64,000 nt of DNA from Limnoperna fortunei (Eukaryota; Mollusca; Bivalvia; Mytilida; Modiolidae): positions 41,185,222-41,249,221 of the forward strand of contig OX104117.1 in NCBI GenBank assembly GCA_944474755.1, written 5' to 3'. The notes under the pieces are model-generated. The model was given only the letters and a program-made list of their open reading frames with translations. It did not search any database and was not told the DNA's origin. The translations under genes and the position numbers were made by a program. Shown one piece after another: positions 22,801 to 37,800 of this stretch. Every line of letters begins with the position of its first letter. The stretch's first letter is position 1.

Positions 22801-25800
22801 ATCTTTTTTACTCGATCCCTTCAATAAATTTCTTGTCTGTTCCAGCTCGGATTCTAATTCACTATTGTTCGCTTTCACAGTTTTTATTTCCTTTTCAACC
22901 TCCCTCATTCTTACTTCTAATGTTTCATTTCTCGTTCTTTCTTTCTCTAATTGAGTGCGTAATTCCATATTTTCGGCTTGAGCTTTTGACAAGTGCGCTC
23001 TACAGTCATTTAGTACTTCGCCAGTTTTTCTCATTTTCTCATTAATGTCTGTGTTAGCATTCCTTAGCTTAGCTTGTAAAATATCATTTTCTGCTATAAC
23101 AGTACCTAAAGCATTTTTAAGTTCTACAATGTCACTATCAGAAATATCTCGAGATGCTGTAAGTTTCTTCCATTTTTCTTTCTGAACTGTTGTGACACCA
23201 GCAAATTCTTCATCCCTCATTCCCCAAATTTCATCAGACACTTTTCTTATTGGACTACTATATCCTATTGTGATAGGTTTCCCTTGTGATCGAGGTGAAT
23301 ACAGTAATTTTCCATCCTCGTCAACCTTTAGAGACTTATCTATACCAGCAGGAAGATCATGTAAACTGTGTGCCCTTTCACTGGGTAAACTTCTCCAATC
23401 TGATGATGCTGATACCCTATTCTCAGACAAAGACCGAGTTGCAGAAGTTGAATCATCATCTTTCTTTCGAAAAAGTCTTCCCCTTGTATAATCTGGTGAT
23501 TGTGACCTCTGTCGCCTTGGTGACCTTGGAGAGCGAGGTGAAAGCGATCTATGGCTTAATCTTTCTTTAATTTTTTCACTTAATCTTTGAGTTAAGGAGT
23601 TTAAGTCCTCTAAATCTCCATCATTTGGTAAATTTGATTTTTCCAACATTTCCATTTTCATCCTGAGCAATTCTAACTCCTGATGGAAAACTTTTACCAG
23701 TCTGGTATTTGGGTCAGTAGAATCAGTGTTTCGACCTGGAGCTGTCTCTCGGTCTTGTTTATTACTTGACCGAACTCTCTCATAGTTTTCGTTTAACCTA
23801 TCCAATTCTGGTGACCTTTGCCGAGGTGACCTTGGTGATCTAGGGGAAAGTGATCTACCAGGGGATACTCTATCACCACTCAAGGAACGATCTCTGTCTA
23901 TTTGTTCACGTGGTGACCTAGACTGCATTCTACTATCTGATGATGCTCTGTCACTTGACCTTGGACTCTGTGACCTCTCTCGAGTTCTGTCATAACTAGA
24001 TTCTCTACTAGAACCAGCATAATTTGATGACTTTTTAAGAATTGTTTTTGGCACAGTTTCTTTATCATTAATAGCAATAGTATCTTCGATGTAATCGTAA
24101 CCGGGTGACAAAGGTCGTGGTGATTTTTCATGTCTCTGTGATTTTTCATGTCTTGGTGATTTCCTGTCGTCACTTTTATCCCTTTCCATTTCTATTCGGA
24201 CTTTTACATCCTCTTTTATTTCTACACGTGGGAAATGTCTCCTGTCCTCTTTCTCTACTGGAGGAAACTCTACAACATTTGTCTGAGGTTCGGGTAGATT
24301 ACCTACTACATCTATGATCGATTTTTTTGTTGGTAAAAACTCTGGAGATGGAACATACTCTGATCTCCTTGGAGAAACCCCACGAGGTGTAGAGACCTCT
24401 GCCTTTTTGTCCGTTTCAAACTGAAGATATTCTGATGGGGGTACATCATCTATGCTATCTAAATCTAACAGTTTGCCTTTCAAGAGTGTTTCCTCTGAAG
24501 AACTTTTTGAACTCGAATCCTGATCATGATAATTTGCTTCATGACGAGCTTGACGCAAGGCTTGCAGTAAAAAAGCCATTTCAGGATTCTGACCTGGCAT
24601 TATAAATATAGGGACACCTCTGCCGAGTCCTGGTATATACTGAGGTGGATAAGTGCTAAACTGTGGAGAGTTTTCACGTCCAACTTCTTCTATATCATCA
24701 TTTGATGATCGAGCGGAATCAAGTTTTGAACTAGGTTCAGTCTTTTTAGTTTCAATTTCCTGAATTTTTTTCTCTTTTTCTCTTACTCTCTGATCTTCTT
24801 CTTCCCTTCTTCTCCTTTGTTCTTCTAATTTTTCTTTAGCTTCTGCCATAATTGTTTTATGATCTCTTGGCCTACGCAAGGGAGAAGTTGATCTTACAGT
24901 GTCACTTGTCAATTTAGTTTTACTTTTTGGTTCATGACTCCCATTAAAATGGCGGCTATGCGGTGAACTTTCACTTTCTAGAGTTCTTTCCCTTGAATCA
25001 AAGGATGTTGAACCAGACAATGCACTTAATTTGTCCTCCTCATGAAACTGGTTGGAGATGGTATCACTGATAGTTCTAGCCAACAGTATTTCCGATTCTA
25101 CTGGTAACTGAGGATCTGATCCTGACCCATTGGATGTTGAAAACCAGTCAGAATTTTCTTCAGAAGGATTTTTTCTACTAGATGATTTCTGAAAAATGAG
25201 ATTTAAAAAGTTATTTCCAATGATATGAACACAGGTGTTTGAAGTTCTAACATTTAAAAAGTAAATACTGTTTGACAGATTTAAATGTTGTGTAAATATC
25301 TTGTAGTAATGACACATGTTAGGATTAGATTCTTTACTCTTTTAATGGTATTTATATCAGAAATTAGAACAACAATGCTCTATAATTTCTATATAGTCTA
25401 TAATTTGACTATGATTTAAAAGTTAACAGACTTGTGATATTATATTTCAATACAAAACCCTTAGTAGGTTTAAGCATTTCTGTCTTTCAAAGTGTGGAAC
25501 AGTATTATTTTGTCCTTTTCTAAATATCATTGCATAAAACAATGCCTTTTTCCAGAACCTTTCCTTTTAAAAGCAGCATTCTGATTTGAATACATTAGTA
25601 CATTTTTTTCTGTGGCTATTCACTAGTTGTCATTATTTATCTTGTATATATATTTTCAGAATATCAAATATTTTGGATGAAGGTCAAATTTTTTTCTATA
25701 AATGTATACAGAATCTGAAAAGAAGATGGCAAATCAACCTACAATACAGACAAAAAAGGTCTAGAAAATATAAAACTTTATGTACATATGATTACTATAA

Positions 25801-28800
25801 ACTTACTGATGAGCCTTCATCCACCAGACCAGTGCCATCTATCTGGTTAAAAAAAAACATAAATCGTTTTCAGTTTAAAATAAAACATAGGAAAACATTT
25901 TGCCTGAAAACAAAATTGTTAAGTGTTCATTTGATATTTTAGATATTTTAGGCCAAAGTAAAAAAATCCTAGATTCTCATTCCAGCCTGCCCCGATTTTT
26001 TTTTATTTCTTAAATCCCATTTTGAAAAAATATATATACCACAAAACTTCCAGAAATATCCTGTGTCAATTCCAATTTGTTCTGTGATATTTGATTTTCA
26101 GGAAACTTGCAGTTTCATTTGATATTTATATTTAAATGGCTAAAAATACAAAATAAAATCCCCCTCCCCTTTCCAGCACCAAATTGTTAGAACAGTTGGA
26201 TGAGAACCTAGCATTTTGTTCAATTATGGCCCTAGTGTTTTGTATTTTATATAATGCAACAAAAATAAAATAAAATTATATTTTGTAGAAAAAAATTGAC
26301 AACAAGTGTTCATATTAGACATTTTAAAATTTAAAATGAAGTTCAATTTCTAAGGGCCATCTACCAGTATACTATAATGTCACTTACAAGATCAAACAAA
26401 AAGGGTGTGTTAGGCTTGCAAACCGAAGGGATAAAGGTTACCAGTTACCTACACAAATAATATGGTCCTTCTGTGTACAAAATGGCTGAAAAATTGATGA
26501 AAGGATTTTTAATCAAATCTATTGATTTAATTAACTGAGTTACTCTGGAGGTAATGATGATTGTGTATATGCTTTTCAGCGTAACGAGTCTAAGTACACT
26601 AAACATGTAGGTATAAGCACATTTTTCTGGGATGTGATTACTGTCTTCTTAGCATTATGAATACAGGATGATGTGCAAAAATTACAAAACCAATTATTTC
26701 TAGTTTGTGGTCAATTTCTTAGTACTACAATTAGTTACATATTTCAGTGTTGTGGTAGCACATACTAAACAATCAAAATCTTTTAATCTCCTCATGATTT
26801 CTTAAATAAAACAAGGAAATTAACAACGGCATTAGAAAAATATGAAAAATCATTTCGAAATTGAAAATAGCATTAGGAAAATAAACAAGAACAAGCATGA
26901 CTCTGAGCTAATGCTCCTTGATGATACCCATTTATAACTAAAGATAGGTCTGAAAATAAATCCCAAATATGGCATGATTATACAAAGCTATTGACAAAAT
27001 TGCAGTATTGTATCATTATTGTTGCCAAGAAAAATGTAAGGAGAAATGGTTAAGGATGGACAAACATGCTAAAAACAATATACCTAATATTGCCTATGGG
27101 TTACAGGGGTATAAAAACTGATAACTGAGGCCTTGGTTCAATTAAATTCCCTCAAGCAATAGTTATTATCAGTTCATCTTGAATGACTACTATTTTAATA
27201 GACAACTTACTTTTCTCTGTAGTAGAGAGACATATATCATCAAAGTGTGTTCATCCACTGTACCATCTATGATGTCTGAGGCACTGAAAAAAAGCCAATT
27301 TAAATTAAACATACTATCACATACCATACAAGAGGTCATTTATAGTGTTTTTATTGTAGCTTGTTAATGTCCTAAAAGTCCACAAATTGCAGAAAGTAAT
27401 TTACAAGAAAAACTTACAAGTGGTTTTTAACCAATGTGTGTGTACTAAAAGTAATTTAGTACTAAAAATTTCATCTATAGAATGGAATATGGACTAAATA
27501 TTTATCAGTTTGACCATAAAATAAACTTAAAACATCTACAATGCAAATTTCTACTTTTTTCAAACTGAAAACTCAAACTTTAAGGTATCTATGTCCTTAA
27601 AGTTTTTTAAAATGCTTACGTATTCTAGCTCTGTATAACTTGAATAACTGATTCATACAATGGTCTTTTAAGCAAAATTAATACATTAAATTTCTCGTGC
27701 AGATTAAAAACATAGTGATGAACTGAAAATGCTTTCAATTAATTTGTAAATCCTAGTTCATTCAGTTTTATTTATAAGACATATAGAAAGAAATAACTTA
27801 CTTTATAATACTGCTTTTGATAGAATACTGATTTTCTATAGCATCCAATACTGTTTTCAACTGTTCAGTTTTATCCTGGAATAAGGAAAAAAAAATCTTC
27901 TAGTATACACCTCTATAAAAATTAAATAAAAAATTTTCTGCATCATTGACCATACTTATTCAGTCTTCCAGAAAAAAATCAAAACCTTTTTGTAAAAACA
28001 GTTATAATATATATTTAAAAGCTTAACAATTCTTGGTGTTTAAATATCTAATGGATTTTTGTCATTTGAAGTTCAAAGAACCGTGTCACATTTGGTACTC
28101 AAACTGGACTATAGTAAGATCAAGATCAAGAGTTCAACTGAATGAAATATGTTAGAAAACATGAACACTGAAAATTCTAGTTTTTCCCAAGAAAATTAAT
28201 GCTAATTTCCATGATGACTTTAGTGTACCAATGGTGATATTCAAAGGTGTATAGAGATCATGCTGTCCATACAGATTCCAGTATACAGACAAACTTACCT
28301 CTGAGTCAATGTCAGAAACATTAGAAAATTTCTTTAATAATTTTATAAACCAGTCTCCAGTACATAAACTGCAAATAAAAAAAAAACCAGTAAATGATAC
28401 ACGAGTCTCCAGTACATAAACTGTAAATAAAAAAAAAAAAACAGTAAATGATACACCAGTCTCCAGTACATAAACTGTAAATAAAAAAAAACCAAAACAG
28501 TAAATGATACACGAGTCTCCAGTACATAAACAAATACAAAAGATACAAGTAAATGAATCATGACTGGTCTACAATGAAAAAAGTAAATTCTATTATACTC
28601 ATGTGTTTATCTAAATTAGCTTAAACATGTGTGCATATCTTATGTTTACTTGATTGTATGCTATTATCTATCAGGGCCTAGACGGCCGAGTGGTTAAGGT
28701 TGTTAGTCTACTATTTATCACATGGTCTGTCAACACTGAGATTGTGGATCCGAGTCTCACAGCGGGCAGGGTGAGCTCCACTCCAATCTTAATTGACAAG

Positions 28801-31800
28801 AATTGCCAGTTTTCCTACCAAAGGTCAGGGATTTTCTCCTGGTACTTCGGCTTCCTCCCCAATAAAATTGGATACCATGATATAGCTGAAAAAATTGCTG
28901 AAACTGGCATTAAACACCATTCAAACAAACAAACAGGAATTATCTGTCAGACCTAAAAATGTCTTGTGTTATAATACTAAGGTTTAAAGTTGCATGTTCA
29001 GGTATCAGTCTGCAGTACATGCTCTGAAAAGCTATGTAGTTTAAGTGCAGCTGTCAGCCATCTATTCGCCCATGCTTTTACCTTCCTATTTTCCATCATG
29101 ACCATTATGTGAGAGTAGAAAACTGAAATCCTAAACATGCAGGTGGATATTCTCCACCTCCATTACTATAGAGTGGGAAACTGAAAACCTAGCTGAACTG
29201 TACCATGTAAAAAGATACAGAAACAATATGGAGAATTCCTTCTTTTTTTTAAAACAATACAATAAGTTCTTCCATGTAACTGTCCTTTAGATCTGTTGTT
29301 TTATGATTTGTTGTCTTTATATGAGGTTTGTGTTTGGTTTATCGCCTTGTCGTATAAATTTGTACAAACAATTTATACAGCATATAAATAGGTTGATTTC
29401 AGATCTTAAGAAACAACAAGAAGTACACACAACAACAGTGATATGTAGAACACCATATGTCAAATAGCTAATGATGTGAACTCAAAACATGTCATGTGTG
29501 TAAATACACAAGGAATTAAATAAATATAAACAGAGCAAACACAACCTAATCAGATATATAAATAATACCAAGTAAAAGCTTCAATTACTTTAATAAATTT
29601 TTATTTATTTTTTTTCCCTTTGAATTATAGCTCATCATCATGTTGGGCAGTCCCGCTAAACAAGAAAAGAGATATGTATATATTGGGAATATGAATATAT
29701 TATTTTATACATTTAGCAGTTTAAGTGGGATGCAAGATAAATAGTTTACAGCTTCAATTATTTTATAATCAAGTTTTCATATAACAGAATTGTTCTTTTG
29801 TTTGTATGGGGTTTTATGCTTATTGTTATTTTACAGATATACATGTATCATGACATCTAGTTTGTACTGGGAGGGGAACCCCCTGACCATCAGCATGAAA
29901 ACATGCAATCCTGGTTAAGGTTGAAGTCAAGCACATCCTGCTCCAGTTAGACTCAAATTTGTAACAACTGTGCTGACACACTAGTGATCAATAGTATATG
30001 GTTAACAATGCTAGCCACTAGGCCACCATGGCCCATTTAGAGAATTTGGTTAACTATGTGAGCCACTAAGCCACCATGACCCCTTTAGAGAATTTAAAAT
30101 ACATATTGTTTAATTATTGCACTACAACAAAAAATACAAGTCTTTAATAATGTTCATACACAAAACAACATAAATATTGTTATATATCTCTTACAGTTGT
30201 ATAAGGAATAAGGGTAACAAAATATTACCATAAATACAAGAGCATTTGAAGACATTCATAGAGTTATCTATAAACACTTTATCCTACATGCTGGGTTAAC
30301 ATAAATTGATCTCAATTGCTTTCAAAACTTGTTTGGGGCAATTAAACATTACTTATATTTAATAATAGAAAATACCAATAAAATTAGGCAATTCATTTCA
30401 CTTGACGTCAATGAACCAGCATCATTTGGAACACTTAAGTACGATTATATAAAAATATTATTAAAGAATTGAACAAGATCCGCTTTAAGTGCAAACAAAT
30501 ATTTTATAAAATAAGCACAGAAATACACAATAAAAACCCTGTTTTTTTGTACACATACTTCAAACTTAAATACATGTTCATGCCTGAATACAATGTGTTT
30601 TAAATGCACAAAATGTACACTACCTATATTAAAATATTTGTAGAGGCTCTTTAAATTTACAATAAAGAAACTTAAATTTGTCCCTATGTATTGTATTGCT
30701 TTTAAAGCCCTTAATGTCAAAAGTTTTTTAAAGAATGTGTTTTAAATTCACTTGGCATTAAGATCACTTCAAATTGTAGTAATTTACTCCAACGTCAATA
30801 ATTTACTTGTAAAATAAATTCAGCTTTGATGTATTAAGTGCTGATAAAAAATATATTGCCTATTGACATTTAAGTACCATTTGTATGTATTTTGTGATAA
30901 AATACACATTCAGGAAGTCTGAAATATTCTTCAATATTTTCTAAATTAACATTTACTGGTGTATTTACACACATTTTTTTCAATTGTTTTAGAAACAACT
31001 GATAACTTATCATAATCAATCATATTTATATTAATCCAAGAACATTAATTATTCATTTTGCTGCTAGCCTATTTTAAGAAGTACAAATGATGTTACACAT
31101 TTCTAAAAATATATTTTTTGAGATGAATTCCACATTCAACAATCCAGTCACACTTCCACATCATAGCCTGAGTAGAATGAAGGAATATTATGCCTTAAGT
31201 AATGATATGTGTGAACAATATACTGGGTATAGCTCAAATTAGCCACTTTAAAAATCAAGTCTGTACTTGATTTCAACCCTCAAAACTACAAGCAATAGTT
31301 TTTTTGTTTATGTTTGAATAGTGTTTAACACCACTTTCAGCAATTATTGAGCTACATCATGGCCTCCATTTTTTATTGGGGGAGGAAGCCGGACTACCCG
31401 GAGAAAACCCCGGACCTGCTGTTAGAAAACTGGCAATCCTTGTCAATTAAGATTGGAGTCGAGTGGGCCCTACCCGCAGTTTGACTCGAACCCACAACCT
31501 CAGTGTTGACGGACCATGTGACAAACTACCTTAACCACTGGGCCCCAACAACAATAGTAATCTACAGAGGTTGACATAAAAATTGAATTATCAATGCTGC
31601 AATTTCTTTATAAAAGGACGTTTTGTACATGAAATAAATCTATTACCTTAAATTATTCATTTCTAAACAAATTTGTTAGATTGTAAATGGATATATAATA
31701 TACCTTTCAGAAATCCAGATCAGTAACGGATGATTGTGTTATTGGTAACAAATATATCAAAATTATACAGTATGTAATAACCTTGAAATATGTAATTACA

Positions 31801-34800
31801 GACAGAGGAATATTGCATGTTAAAATTTAATCACGACAGGTATAAATGCAGTTACTGTAATTATGGTGTGCCTTGTATGTAATCATTGGTGAAAATCACC
31901 CATATATTTACTTTTCGACACCTGAATTAAACAGTAAAACAAAAACACATAACAGAAATACACGTAAATTATCTGATGTTGGCATAAAATAACATTCTTA
32001 TCAGAACCTTAATCAGCAAAAAACTAATTTCTTTTTCATTAAAAAAAAATGTGAATAACAAAATCTTAAAATTGAAATTTACCTATACAGAGTTATCTGT
32101 CAGTAGATTGTCAGACTGTCCATGTACAAATGCCCTGCATGGTTCAGTCACAGTAAAGGTGGATTGCAGGGCTAGTCAAGCAAATAGCTTGATTGTCCAT
32201 TTCATGAACAAGGTTTTATTTGTTTACAGCAAGCACAAGTGGATAGTTTGGTATAAATTGATTGTTCATTACACCAATTCAACTTATACAAATTGTTGGG
32301 TCAGTCCACATGCATGGATTTGTTTGCAGCCTTAAGTATATACTGTTGGTATATTGGTATAGTATTGTTGATGCAGACAGTCAATAAACAAATGGACTGT
32401 TTGTCCAGTCCATGTACAAGTGGACTGTTGGTTTAGTATATGAACACATGGATTGGAAGTGTTAAGTGCATGTACAAAGGTTTATTGGTTAAGCATGTGT
32501 GGTTAAGTCAGTGAAAGAATGGATTAATATTGTTGGTTCAGTCTGTGAACAAGGGTTTGCTGGTTACAATTAAACTGTTGGTTCAGTCCATGTTCAAGGG
32601 TATGTTGGTTCAGTCCAAGTAAAAGTGGATTGTTTAGTTCAGGTTGAGTATATATACATGTGGATTGTTTCATTTTTTCAAGGTACAAATGGATTGTTTG
32701 GTTAAGGTCACACATGTTCCAATATTTTGTGTTCTATTCAAAAATTGGACAGTGAAAATGAGGAACGCACAAGTAGATTCCTTGGTTATGTCATCATTAG
32801 TGGATTGGTTTATAGTTAGCAAATATACATATAGACTGTTAGGTATAGACAATGTAGAAATGGGCTGGATTGTTCTGTTGTTTTTTGTTATTCACCATAC
32901 AGTTTAAATAATGTGCATTTTTTATGCAGTTAATGCTAAGATTTTTTTATACATATCATACACAAAAGAAATGTCTTTTTAAAGTTAAACGATCACATGA
33001 AGACTTCTTACCTTGAATGGTCGATTGTTTGTTTATTTGAATGTTGTTTAATGCCACTTTCAGCAATTTTCAGCTATATCATGGCGTCTACTTTTTATTG
33101 GGGAAGGAAAGCCGGAGAACCTGGTGAGAATCCCTGAACTTTGGTAAGAAAACTGGTAATCCTTGTCAATTAAGACTGGAGTCGAGTGCACCCTGCCTGC
33201 AGAAAGACTCGAACTCGCAATATCAGTGTTGACAGACCATGTGATCAATAGTAGACAAACTACCTTAACCACTCTGCCACCGAGGTCCCTCCTTGAATGG
33301 TTGACAATCATTGGTAATTTCAATGTCTTTCTACCATAACATGACATAAGTAAAATTTCATACATATACAAGTACTTACTTGTATGTTAGAGTATTTCTT
33401 GAGTCAAAATCTGTATTTAACTGTCTCTGACACCATTCTAATAATAACTTTTTTCCAATTCCTACGGACCTTTGATGGGCATTTCTCCCTGTAAATACAT
33501 CAGTGTCAGAAAGATTATTTCCCCATCAATATCAAACTTATGTCTAAGTTATAACAATAACTTGCATACCGGTATAAGTAAACACTTAAGTCACCATGAT
33601 CTTATATGCAAATGTAAACCTTTCAATTGAGAAAACATTCAATACATCAAATTCAAACAAGATTATGGATTTTATTGCTAATATTTTACCAACAAATACT
33701 AAATATTTTATACCTGTGAATTTTTAACAAGATGAAGCCATAGAAAAAAAGCGATATGTCGAGACTTGCAAGGTCTTTCATTCGAATCTAACACACACAA
33801 ATTTAAATTTTTAGCTTTGTAAAGAATATGTTTACTGATATTTCATAATGAAGATATAATTGTCTGAGACATTTAATAAATTTATTTATTTACAATTATT
33901 CTATTGTTCAAATATACAAGATTTAAACACAACCATTTAATTTGTGTCTGATTAAAGACAAACGATATTCTTCATTGAACATTCCTGGTACATGTTATAA
34001 CTTAAAATCCAAGGTTACATGATAATGATATGCTACACGGTCAAGACAGAATGGGAAGTTTCCTTCGTATAAACCAAGAAAAAAATCATTGGAAATTTGA
34101 TCACAGTTTGCAGCTTTTAGCAAGGTGATGATATCAATAAATGTAAATGTATAAGGACTACAAATTCTTTTGTTTTCTAGTTGTATATATCGTCTCTCTG
34201 GTGTGTAATTACATTGCATACAGAACAAAAACCAAAAATAAAACCAAAACAATGTCTTTTGTGCAAATCAAAATATAATTCCCATGGTTTTCTCTCCCAT
34301 GTCATTAAATAATCAATGTTACTTCAAGAAAAGAAATGTTCATGTCTGCTGAAAATACATTTATATAAAATCTACCGAGCTATAAATATTTTCTAATTTT
34401 ACCTATGAATCAATAAAACCCCAAGTATACTAATGCTCAAAGATTTAATATAAAACCACCTTATATCCTGAATTATTCATTAAATCAGTCCAGTTATGTA
34501 AATATTACCTCGAGGTACCTTGGTAAAATATTATTACAACACGATCACCACAAAAATGGCAGGATCGGTTCAAGATTTAAGTTAAAAGTAAACGTCTGGA
34601 TCGGAAAATCAATATTAATTCCAATATTGACTTAAAATTTTATAATTTAAACTGCAATAATATTAAATTCCATAGGCCTTAGATCTATATCAGGTGAAAT
34701 AAGTATAATCTTTGTAAAGCAATAAACTTATAGCCCTTTATTCGAGTTTGACGGACATCGTAATTACAACACCTACTTCTAGGTAAATAACTCTAGCCTC

Positions 34801-37800
34801 TTAACAAACATTTATAACAGCACTAAAGTCTAGTGTTTTGTTAAAGGTTTGTTGACCACTACACAAGTATATGTACAGGTCGCATTTCATTGTGTGCACA
34901 TACCAAGGTAATTTTTATAGTATACATGTACTTTGCATTTGTTGGAAAGGTATCCAGTTTTTATTTGGAAATGAAGCTGGATAACCTAGTGAAAAAACCA
35001 CCTTCACCAGATAAATGGCATTCATTATCAATAAAGGTTTGAGTCAAGCAGACTCTGCTCGAAGTCAGACTTGTCAGTTTTTAAGACTATAAATCAGATC
35101 TGTAAACTTGAATGAATGGGGTGTTTTTTTTTGTTTTTTAAGTAGATTGTATAGTTGGCACATTTTTTTCATATTTATTCTTAAATTTAAATAAAATACT
35201 TTATTCATCCAATAAAACTTTCTAAAAATTATAAATCAATCAACATAACCAATTAACAAATGGTCATCAATTTAGTAAGTGAATAAATTCATTTAGTTTT
35301 CAATTAATGGAATGGCTAGAGCCATAACTTTTCATCAATATTTAACTACGTCTTGGATTTTTCAATTAACTTAATGGGTCGGCCTGAATATCAAGTGTAT
35401 ACATTAAAAAAATGCTTGCGAAAAAACCCTATCTAAAGCTTTGGTGTAATTATGTATTAGGAAACACTTGATGATAAAGACAAGAAATATTTATGGACCA
35501 AAAAAACCTTTGTTGACAATTGTAATTCTGACAATCTCCATGGCTGATGGTATGATGGATTAAGGAAAAACAGAACATTGTATATTAACATCCTAAAAAC
35601 ACAGAAGACATGTTTTATTCATCAAAACAAAGGAAAAAGAGATTTATCTGATCAGGAAGAATAATGGAAATTCCAAAACAAGACGGGGGCCTCGGTGGCC
35701 GAGTGGTCAAGGTAGTTCGTCTACTATTGATCACGTGGTCTGTCAACACTGAGATTGCGGGTTCGATTCTCACTGCAGGCAGGGTGTACTCGACTCCAAT
35801 CTTAATTGACAAGGATTGCCAGTTTTCCTACCGCAGGTCGGGGGTTCTCTCCGGGTACTCCGGCTTCCTCCCCCAATAAAAACTGGATGCCATGAAATAG
35901 CTGAAAAATTGCTGAAAGTGGCATTAAAACACCATTCAAACAAAACAAAAAAAAACCAAAACAAGACTAAACAATTAATATGCTATTATACTACAATGAA
36001 TAATCATACTCTTGCTTTTTTGGGGGCGAGAATCCGACAAATCACAAAACTAACTTGGGATAAAAATGGCAGTAAAATTCAGCCTACTGTTATACCTGGA
36101 AGTCCTCATTTAAACACAGAATGAACAACTCCACTTTCTTTATGAAACATGCCTAATATTATTTAGTGCATCTAGCTTTCTGTGAGATATGGAATATAGG
36201 TAATTATCAAAGTCAAAAGATGGGCATAAATATATATATACTGCCTTTGACATGTTCCCACATCACATGCATATATATGCATACATGTACATGTATAGAA
36301 ATATTATACATGATTTTACTACACTGAGAATATTTTTCGGGACAAATAAAATTTAATACTTGGGTAAGTATTTCAAACTCTGCCTGGTCTTGTAATTGGG
36401 TCATTTAATTTTCTATTCAATTTGACATTTATCTTTTGTGAATCTTCTTAACGTCTTTTGTATAAAAAGTGTGAACAGATCACTCATATGACAAAGTCAG
36501 TAACAACCCTTCGTAATATTTGAATGAAACTGTAGGAACGATCACAGAATATAAAACATAGTTTTCAATATAGGTGCAACAAGATTACACACAAATTTAA
36601 ATCTGTGGTTGTTTTTAGTTAATTTTGTCACAATATGACAAGGTCTGCCATATATATTTAAATTCTGACAACTCTAAGATCACCAACAAACTGATATTGA
36701 TCATTCTCTGCATGTCTTAAAAAAACTGTTTAGAATTTTTACTGTTACAGGCATTAAAATAATTATATTTCAACATACAAAATGCAAATGGGTGTTTAAA
36801 CAAACAGAATATTCAATATACTGTACTGAAATCATGCATATATATTTAGCATATTACTGGAAATAGATTTTCTTGTTCTCTCAAGACTTGAAAATTCTAT
36901 TCAAAACAAAATATTTTTGATCCAAATTTTTATCATTTTTTGAACACAAGTCCTTTGGTGAAATTGGAAATTTGATAACATTGAAGTCTTAAATATACAT
37001 CTGCATAGTAATAATTGAAATTTATGTAGGTAAAGTAATTCAATGCCTGTCTATTTTTAACAAAAATGTTAGTCTTAAAGAGTTTCAGTTTCAGCACACT
37101 TCATTTGTTAAATGTACCTACTTATAACTAAAATTGAAAGTAATTATTTTTATAAGTGGCAGAGTAAAATCTTATAGGTTTTCTGTATACTTCAACAAGA
37201 TTTCCACATTGGTGACATAAATATTCTGAATGAATTGTTTATAACATCCTAAACTATCTACTTAAGCTCTCAGTACATTTTGAATGAATAAAGAATTATA
37301 AATACTTAGCACATTTTGTATTAAGAATATATCTCAAGCACTATTAATATACAATGTATGGCTTTTCTAATCATCTTCAAACTTTACAAATTACACTATG
37401 ATTATTAAAGCTCTTTATTGTGCAAAACATGATTACAAATATACTACTGAGCTATTTCCATGATCTAAATCATTCAGCATTTACAAGATATACATGTACA
37501 TGTACCATAGTGTAGAAAAAATGACTTCGTCAGTTTGACAGACTGAATATACTTTATCGTTATCAACAATTCTTCTGTGCTCAAAATGTAATCCTGAACA
37601 ACTCTCCAGTATTTTGCTTTACTCGACAAACATTTTTATCTATATAAACTAGTCACCTGTGAGCTCCTGCTCACTCAGTAGAACCCCGCTATTCACATCA
37701 TTGAATTGAAGTCGGTAAACAGGAAATAGATATGCGACAGACCTGCAATCGTTAGGGCAAAATAGGACCACATGGTAAGGTCACATATAAAATTTAAAGT

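Noticed and set aside
28321..28561. Two overlapping minus-strand ORFs with repeated FMYWRLVYHLL-like peptide
   Set aside because: The peptide repeats arise from the tandemly copied splice acceptor. Only 28299-28368 is exon, in a different reading.
33995..34252. Minus-strand ORF of 85 codons in an intron of the CH gene
   Set aside because: Mixed composition, no splice signals in phase with neighbouring exons and no recognised domain. CH1 joins CH2 correctly without it.
35686..35770. Possible functional tRNA gene because of intact A and B boxes
   Set aside because: The cloverleaf is not maintained, the sequence continues into the SINE body and tail, and the same form occurs in many copies.
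35664..35879. ORFs with VVKVVRLLLITWSVNTEIAG, found at several places in the window
   Set aside because: This is the translated tRNA-like head of the SINE and recurs in each plus-strand copy. It is not a protein gene.
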